12,197 nucleotides of DNA from a methanogenic archaeon (GTDB taxonomy: Archaea > Thermoplasmatota > Thermoplasmata > Methanomassiliicoccales > Methanomethylophilaceae). Positions 7,257-12,197 of the stretch are shown here, in pieces (the first letter of the stretch is position 1; each line of letters opens with the position of its first letter). The stretch is from positions 1 through 12,197 of the forward strand of contig CADAGG010000020.1 of the NCBI GenBank assembly GCA_902787415.1, read 5' to 3'. The translations under genes and the position numbers were made by a program. The notes under the pieces are model-generated. The model saw only the letters and a program-made list of their open reading frames with translations, was not told the origin of the DNA and ran no database searches.

Positions 7257-8261
7257 ATGGCCGGAATGAAATCTACTATACCGACAGTCCTCACTGCAGA
7301 GGAACTCATGGACAAGGCATTCCGCAGGGCCGCCAAGATATCCAAAAAGGGCAGCGACTCCTTGGACACCAAGAAGAAGACCACCCTCGCCAGGATCACG
7401 GCCTCGGGCGACATAGTCGAGACGACTCTCGTCGGCTACATCCAGAAATTCCCTAGGATGGAGAAGCAGGACGACTTCTTCCCCGAGCTCGTAAACCTGG
7501 TCATCGGAATCGACCGCTACAAGAAGGCGCTGGGAGCGCTCAACTGGGCGGCCGGCAGGACGGAACTGCTGAAGAACCAATCGCTCAGGGAGGTCAGGCG
7601 CACCAAGGACCCCGCGATAATCGAATCGATCAAGAAGGGCTTCTACGGACGTCTCGGCTCCTACATCAAGCAGATCTCCAAGGACCTCCTGTTCCTGCAG
7701 GACGCCAAGAACAAGTTCAGGGAGCTCCCCACCATCGACCCCAACATACCCACCGCCGTGGTGGCAGGGTTCCCGAACGTGGGAAAGAGCAGCCTGGTGA
7801 CCTACATCAGCACCGCGGCTCCCGAGATCGCGCCCTACCCGTTCACCACCAAGGGAATCACCATCGGTCACATCGAGGACGGCTGGAGGAAGTTCCAGAT
7901 CGTGGACACCCCCGGACTCCTGGACCGTACCTTCGAGGACAGGAACGACATCGAGAAGCAGGCCGTCCTGGCCCTGAGATACCTGACCGACATCATGATA
8001 TTCATCCTGGATCCCAGCGAGACCTGCGGATACAGCCTCGAGGTGCAGAACAAGCTCCTCGAGAACATCAAGACCAACTTCTCCGACGTCCCCATCGTGG
8101 TGGTACAGAGCAAATGCGACATCATGACCACCGGCGACGACGTCTGGCACATATCCACTGTGAGCGGAGAGGGCATGCCGGAGTTCAAGGAGGAACTCGT
8201 CACCATGCTCAGGAAGATCTTCAGGGAGAAGGCCAAGGAAGCACCCTTAGAGGAAGAGTGA
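7257..8261 (+). CDS. NOG1-family GTPase (large ribosomal subunit assembly)
   Basis: A 334-residue Obg/NOG-type GTPase of archaeal length (eukaryotic Nog1 is about twice as long). Residues 1-160 form the charged helical N-terminal domain of NOG1. The G domain follows: G1 GFPNVGKSS (171-179), switch I PFTTKG (195-200) with the G2 threonine, G3 DTPGLLDR (217-224), G4 SKCD (285-288), and a G5-like SGEG near 302. In eukaryotes Nog1 works in 60S assembly; the same role for the archaeal protein is inferred. The G4 motif has Ser in place of the usual Asn of NKxD, which may alter guanine recognition. Its start is supported by a TATA-like box 29 bases upstream. The TGA is 2 bases before the DP2 ATG, so the two genes are probably co-transcribed and translationally linked. 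Confidence 0.93.
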   Translation: MAGMKSTIPTVLTAEELMDKAFRRAAKISKKGSDSLDTKKKTTLARITASGDIVETTLVGYIQKFPRMEKQDDFFPELVNLVIGIDRYKKALGALNWAAGRTELLKNQSLREVRRTKDPAIIESIKKGFYGRLGSYIKQISKDLLFLQDAKNKFRELPTIDPNIPTAVVAGFPNVGKSSLVTYISTAAPEIAPYPFTTKGITIGHIEDGWRKFQIVDTPGLLDRTFEDRNDIEKQAVLALRYLTDIMIFILDPSETCGYSLEVQNKLLENIKTNFSDVPIVVVQSKCDIMTTGDDVWHISTVSGEGMPEFKEELVTMLRKIFREKAKEAPLEEE

Positions 8262-8263
8262 AC

Positions 8264-11200
8264 ATGGCAGAAGTGGCGACCAGTCAGGAGATGAAGGAGT
8301 ACTTCAAGAAGCTCGATGACGACACCGAGGTCCTGTACCAGATCGCCCAGAAGGCCAGGAAGAGGGGCAAGGACCCCACCGAGGTCGTGGAGATCCCCCG
8401 TGCGGAGGACCTCGCCTCCCGTGTGGAGAAGCTCCTGGAGGATTACCAGGTGGAGGGTCTGGCGGAGGACATCCGCAGGCTCACCGCCGAGTACGGAAAC
8501 CGTGAGATCGTCGCCCTGAAGGTCGCCGAGGAATACGCCAACAAGCCCGCCGAGAGCAGGGAGAAGACCCTCGACCGCGCGGTCAGGATCGGTCTCGCCA
8601 TCATCACCGAGGGTATCCTCGTGGCACCCCTGGAGGGAATCGCCTACACCCGCATCAGGAAGAACCTGGACGGCACCGACTTCGCCGACCTCGTCTTCGC
8701 GGGACCCATCCGTGCGTCCGGAGGTACCGGACAGGCCATGAGCGTCCTCATCTGCGACGTCGTGCGCCAGAAGATGGGCATCGACAGGTACAAGCCCACC
8801 CCCGAGGAGATCGGAAGGCTCCAGGAGGAGATCCCCCTCTACAAGCAGTGCGCCAACCTGCAGTTCATGCCCGAGCCCGACGACATCGAGCTCATCGTCT
8901 CGGAATGCCCCGTCATGGTCGACGGAGAGGGTACCGAGAAGGTGGAGCTGGGAGGATTCAGGGACCTCCCCCGTATCGAGACCAACCAGGTCAGGGGAGG
9001 TGCATGCCTCGTCATCGCCGAGGGTATGTGCCTGAAGGCGTCCAAGCTCAAGAAGCACGTAGACAAGCTCAAGATCCAGGGATGGGGCTTCATCGGGGAG
9101 TATCTCGACCGCCACAAGACCGTCGACACCGGCGACAAGGGAGAGACCAAGAAGAAGGTCGAACCCGCCACCAAGTACCTCAGGGACATGGTCGCCGGAC
9201 GTCCCATCTTCGGCCATCCCTGCGCCAAGGGCGCTTTCAGGCTGAGATACGGAAGGGCCAGGACCTCCGGTCTGGCATCCCTCGCCTACAATCCCGCCAG
9301 CATGTATGCCATGGACGAGTTCATGGCGCTCGGCACCCAATGCAAGATCGAGAGGCCCGGAAAGGCCTGCGTCGTGACCCCTGTCGACACCATCGAGGGA
9401 CCCACCGTCCTCCTGTCCAACGGGGACCTGGTCTACTGCCAGACCAAGGAGGACTACCTGAAGATCAAACACATAGTCGCCGAGGTCGTGGACAACGGCG
9501 AGATCCTCGTCCCCTACGGCGAGTTCTGCGAGAACAACCACGTCCTCGTCCCCTGCGGATACGCCCTCGAATGGCACCGCGAAGAGCTCAAGGCGGCCAA
9601 CGAAGGCAACCTTCCCGAGGACTGGGAGGACCCCACCTACGACCGCGCAAAAGAGATGTGCCAGCAGTACAATGTGGCACTCCATCCCAAGTTCAATCTG
9701 TTCTGGAACGAGATCGACACGAAGGCCCTCGCACAGCTGAGGGACTTCGTCCTGGAGAAGGGCGAGATCTCCGAGGGCAGCCTCACGCTTCCCCGCGAAC
9801 CCGGGCCCAAGAGGATCCTCGAGGACCTCAACGCCCTGCACAAGGTCCGCAACAACAGGATCATCATAGAAGAGAGGTACACCCGCCCCATCATCGACTG
9901 CCTCGGACTCTCCGAGACCTCGGGCAAGCTGTCCAAGAGGGCGGAGCTGGAAGGCGAGGAGGTCCTCGAGGCCATCAGCAAGGCCGCCGGATACGAGGTC
10001 AAGGCCAGGGTCATGACCCGTATCGGTACCAGGATGGGCCGTCCCGAAAAGGCCAAGGAGAGGGCCGGGGCGCCTCTGGTGCAGGTCCTCATGGCACTGG
10101 AGGACGACAACCACCCCGCCATCAGGGACACCGTCAGCGCCGCCAAGGCGCTGGACGCCGACAACAACACCATGGACGGCAGCAACAAGAGGCTGCTCCA
10201 TGTCGACATGGGCTTCCGCAGATGCCCGGAGTGCGGCGAGGTCACCTACCGCGTATGGTGCAGGACCTGCGGCATCCACACCGAGTCCATACCCAAATCC
10301 AAGAGCAAGGACGCGGACAACACCATCCCCGTGGACATAGAGGCGGAGTACAAGGCCGCGCTGGATGCCATCAAGGCCATCTCCGACCGCAACAGGGCCA
10401 TCCTCACCGACAGGGGCGAGGACCCCGGCTATGCGCCCGAACTGAGCCCCAAGGAGACCCTGAGGTGCTGCGACGTGCTCACCTCCCGCACCAAGACCCC
10501 CGAGACCCTGGAGAAGGGTATCCTCAGGCGCAAGAACAAGGTCTCCATCTTCAGGGACGGTACCATCCGTTACGATATGACCGACATCCCCCTCACACAC
10601 TTCAAACCCAGGGAGATCGGTCTCAGCATCGAGGCCGCCCACAGACTCGGATACACCCACGACTGGAACGGCGCGCCCCTGACCGACCCGGAGCAGACCG
10701 TGGAGCTCAAGGTGCAGGACATCATCCCCTCCAGGGACTGCGGCAAGTACCTCGTCAAGGTCGCCAACTTCATCGACGACGAGCTGGAGTACATCTACGA
10801 CCAGCCCCGCTTCTACAACGCCAAGAGCGAGTCCGACCTGATCGGCAGCATCGCCTTCGGTCTCGCACCCCACACCTCGGGATGCATCCTGTGCAGGATC
10901 ATCGGATACAGCGAGGTCAGGGGCTGCTACGGACACCCGTTCTATCACGCTTCCAAGAGGAGGAACTGCGACGGTGACGAGGACTGTGTCATCCTCGCCC
11001 TCGACGGTCTCCTCAACTTCTCCAGGCTCTTCCTGCCCGACAGGCGCGGTGGACTCATGGACAGTCCTCTCGTCCTTACCACCAGGCTCGATCCCAACGA
11101 GATCGACAAGGAGGCCCACAACGTGGACTGCCTGAGGTCCTATCCGCTGGAGTTCTACCGTGCGGCCATGGACATGAAGGACCCCAAGGATATCGAGAAG

Positions 11201-11719
11201 ATCATGGACCTGGTAGGAGGGCGTATCGGGACCCCTGCTCAGTACGAAGGACTCGGATTCACCCACGACACCGCAGACATCTCGGAAGGGCCCAAGGAGT
11301 CCGCGTACACCACCTTGGGAAGCATGACCGACAAGATGATGGCCCAGCTCGAGCTCGGCAAGAAATGCCGCGGCGTGGACGAGAGGGACGTCGCCAGCAA
11401 GGTCATCAACAAGCACTTCATGCCCGACATGATCGGAAACCTCAGGAGTTTCGCCACCCAGACCGTCAGGTGCGTCAAATGCGGTTCCAAGTACCGCAGG
11501 GTGCCCCTGTCCGGGGTCTGCACCAAGTGCGGCAACTCGCTGACCATGACCGTCCACGAGGCCTCCGTGAGGAAGTACCTCAGGGTATCGCAGGAGGTCT
11601 GCGAGAAGTACGACCTCGACGATTACACCAGGAACAGGATCAAGATCATCGAGCTCAGCATGGACTCCCTGTTCAACAACGACAAGGTCAAGAAGTGCAA
11701 GCTCAACGACTTCTTCTGA
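8264..11719 (+). CDS. polC: Replicative DNA polymerase D large subunit (DP2), intein-free
   Basis: Catalytic subunit of the archaeal two-subunit PolD; its partner DP1 (proofreading) is not in the window. Seen in 1151 residues, typical for intein-less DP2: a helical N-terminus; GPIRASGGTGQ (147-157); FRLRYGRARTSG, a conserved core segment; zinc module C654-x2-C657...C666-x2-C669; the catalytic NCDGDED block (901-907) with D903 and D905 matching the metal-binding aspartates of Pyrococcus DP2; C-terminal zinc module C1070-x2-C1073...C1086-x2-C1089; and a final KCKLNDFF, a PCNA-binding (PIP-like) tail. The ATG at 8264 has AGGAAG 7 bases upstream; an in-frame earlier ATG at 8114 would only add NOG1-overlapping, arginine-rich shadow sequence. 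The NCDGDED site, a common intein insertion point in this gene, is uninterrupted. Confidence 0.97.
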   Translation: MAEVATSQEMKEYFKKLDDDTEVLYQIAQKARKRGKDPTEVVEIPRAEDLASRVEKLLEDYQVEGLAEDIRRLTAEYGNREIVALKVAEEYANKPAESREKTLDRAVRIGLAIITEGILVAPLEGIAYTRIRKNLDGTDFADLVFAGPIRASGGTGQAMSVLICDVVRQKMGIDRYKPTPEEIGRLQEEIPLYKQCANLQFMPEPDDIELIVSECPVMVDGEGTEKVELGGFRDLPRIETNQVRGGACLVIAEGMCLKASKLKKHVDKLKIQGWGFIGEYLDRHKTVDTGDKGETKKKVEPATKYLRDMVAGRPIFGHPCAKGAFRLRYGRARTSGLASLAYNPASMYAMDEFMALGTQCKIERPGKACVVTPVDTIEGPTVLLSNGDLVYCQTKEDYLKIKHIVAEVVDNGEILVPYGEFCENNHVLVPCGYALEWHREELKAANEGNLPEDWEDPTYDRAKEMCQQYNVALHPKFNLFWNEIDTKALAQLRDFVLEKGEISEGSLTLPREPGPKRILEDLNALHKVRNNRIIIEERYTRPIIDCLGLSETSGKLSKRAELEGEEVLEAISKAAGYEVKARVMTRIGTRMGRPEKAKERAGAPLVQVLMALEDDNHPAIRDTVSAAKALDADNNTMDGSNKRLLHVDMGFRRCPECGEVTYRVWCRTCGIHTESIPKSKSKDADNTIPVDIEAEYKAALDAIKAISDRNRAILTDRGEDPGYAPELSPKETLRCCDVLTSRTKTPETLEKGILRRKNKVSIFRDGTIRYDMTDIPLTHFKPREIGLSIEAAHRLGYTHDWNGAPLTDPEQTVELKVQDIIPSRDCGKYLVKVANFIDDELEYIYDQPRFYNAKSESDLIGSIAFGLAPHTSGCILCRIIGYSEVRGCYGHPFYHASKRRNCDGDEDCVILALDGLLNFSRLFLPDRRGGLMDSPLVLTTRLDPNEIDKEAHNVDCLRSYPLEFYRAAMDMKDPKDIEKIMDLVGGRIGTPAQYEGLGFTHDTADISEGPKESAYTTLGSMTDKMMAQLELGKKCRGVDERDVASKVINKHFMPDMIGNLRSFATQTVRCVKCGSKYRRVPLSGVCTKCGNSLTMTVHEASVRKYLRVSQEVCEKYDLDDYTRNRIKIIELSMDSLFNNDKVKKCKLNDFF

Positions 11720-11748
11720 CGGCATAACGGCGAAGTGCCAGACATCCG

Positions 11749-11753
11749 TTTTT
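11749..11753 (+). terminator. T-run downstream of DP2
   Basis: Five T lie about 30 bases past the DP2 stop, preceded by CCG. Archaeal RNA polymerase can terminate at such runs alone, so this may release the NOG1-DP2 transcript ahead of the shared hairpin. Confidence 0.45.
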
Positions 11754-11774
11754 CAAGTAAGGTGAAAAGAGGTG

Positions 11775-11794
11775 CGGCCCCGTTTCCGGGGCCG
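11775..11794. terminator. Symmetric hairpin between convergent DP2 and rpoD
   Basis: A perfect 8-bp stem (11775-11782 with 11787-11794, CGGCCCCG) and a 4-base loop TTTC. Read on the minus strand, TCTTTT follows within 7-10 bases, serving rpoD, whose stop lies 15 bases before the stem. Read on the plus strand, GTTTT follows at 11801-11805, serving DP2. A bidirectional terminator fits the convergent arrangement. The stem resembles the one ending the lipid operon at 39-56 in its GGGGCC core. Confidence 0.6.
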
Positions 11795-11809
11795 GTTAGT
11801 GTTTTGGTT

Positions 11810-12197
11810 TCACAGAGCTTCGACGGCAGCGGTGAACTCGGAGGCGGTGGCCTCGAGGATTTCGACTGCCTTGTCGAGGACCTGCTGTGCGGTAAGCGAA
11901 CCGTCGGTCTCGAACTTGAAGATGAAGTTGGAGTCATCCCAGTCGATGGAGACGACATCCTGGAGGACGGAGTCCTGCTGGATGGCCTTTCCGTAGCGGC
12001 TGGCGCGGTAGATGTCGTCGACGACCAGCTTTCCGTCCTCTACCTTGAAGAGTCCGGGGTAGCTCTTGACCGCGTAGTCCCTGACATCGGAATCTGCGGC
12101 CTTGGCGGCATCGATCTCGATGGCGGGCATGTAGGAGTAGCCGACGCCGAATGCAGCCTGCCATTTGACGTGCTGCTTGGCGGTTCCCATGACGGCG
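11810..12197 (-). CDS. rpoD: RNA polymerase subunit D (Rpo3), C-terminal part, 5' end beyond the window
   Basis: The archaeal counterpart of half the bacterial alpha dimer, part of the RNA polymerase assembly platform. The 129 complete codons run off the right edge of the window. Seen: GTAKQHVKWQAAFGVGY, matching the conserved H-K-W segment of RpoD; YPGLFKVEDGKLVV, the remnant of the ferredoxin-like D3 insert; DWDDSNFIFKFETDG, then a C-terminal dimerisation helix (QQVLDKAVEILEA). No cysteine occurs in the fragment, so the Fe-S cluster that D3 binds in some archaea must be absent. The gene ends in TGA just before a hairpin, so rpoD ends its transcript here rather than running into rpl18e as in many archaea. 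Confidence 0.86.
   Translation of the reverse strand, partial: AVMGTAKQHVKWQAAFGVGYSYMPAIEIDAAKAADSDVRDYAVKSYPGLFKVEDGKLVVDDIYRASRYGKAIQQDSVLQDVVSIDWDDSNFIFKFETDGSLTAQQVLDKAVEILEATASEFTAAVEAL

Noticed and set aside
8114-8263. N-terminal extension of DP2 from an earlier in-frame ATG
   Set aside because: Overlaps NOG1 in another frame, gives Arg/His-rich sequence, and the ATG at 8264 has a good Shine-Dalgarno and a typical DP2 N-terminus.
7868-11725. Long open frame antisense to DP2
   Set aside because: Same cause; the sense strand encodes an unmistakable DP2 and the antisense translation is Val/Gly/Asp/Leu-rich without motifs.
1-12197. CRISPR arrays, tRNAs, insertion sequences, inteins
   Set aside because: No direct-repeat series, cloverleaf, transposase or intein splice motifs were seen; intergenic spaces are all under about 115 bases.

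Overview
The window is archaeal, euryarchaeotal in character. It carries a two-subunit PolD large subunit (DP2), an archaeal RNA polymerase subunit D, TATA-box promoters placed for leaderless transcripts, and two enzymes specific to archaeal ether lipids. High GC, the best-matching protein flavours (Thermoplasmata-like geranylgeranyl reductase, RpoD without Fe-S cysteines) and an in-frame amber codon in an otherwise intact gene together suggest a Methanomassiliicoccales / Methanomethylophilaceae-type methanogen, a group known to encode pyrrolysine. The taxonomic call is an inference; no marker in the window fixes it.

Layout. Minus strand, 3128 down to 68: a compact three-gene operon for core-lipid maturation. 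It contains a radical SAM tetraether lipid synthase (Tes family), a 60-residue 2x[4Fe-4S] ferredoxin and an FAD-dependent geranylgeranyl reductase. Intergenic spacing is 5 bp and then an ATGA overlap, and the operon closes with a GC-rich hairpin plus T-run at 28-56. The reductase holds an in-frame TAG (545-547, codon 249); conserved sequence, including the FAD-binding GDAAR motif and the family's C-terminal end, continues in the same frame on the far side. This is the most notable item in the window, a likely pyrrolysine (or other amber-decoded) residue in a lipid biosynthesis enzyme. All seven terminal stop codons in the window are TGA.

Plus strand, 3241-7200: a very large (about 1.3 k residue) predicted exported protein with one N-terminal hydrophobic segment and a lamin-tail-like (LTD) domain near its C-terminal third. 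It is divergent from the lipid operon across a short region with a nearly symmetric TATA element. Plus strand, 7257-11719: a NOG1-family GTPase and, two bases later, the PolD large subunit, probably co-transcribed. The end of the window holds the C-terminal part of RNA polymerase subunit D on the minus strand, convergent with DP2 across a 90-bp spacer that contains a symmetric GC hairpin flanked by T-runs on both sides.

How the genes fit together: Tes, ferredoxin and the reductase form a coherent module in which the ferredoxin plausibly supplies electrons to the reductase (and perhaps to Tes) to produce saturated, tetraether membrane lipids. NOG1 (large-subunit ribosome assembly), DP2 (replication) and RpoD (transcription) are housekeeping genes. 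The large exported protein is unassigned. No stretch over 300 bases lacks a gene, and no RNA genes, CRISPR arrays or mobile elements were seen.
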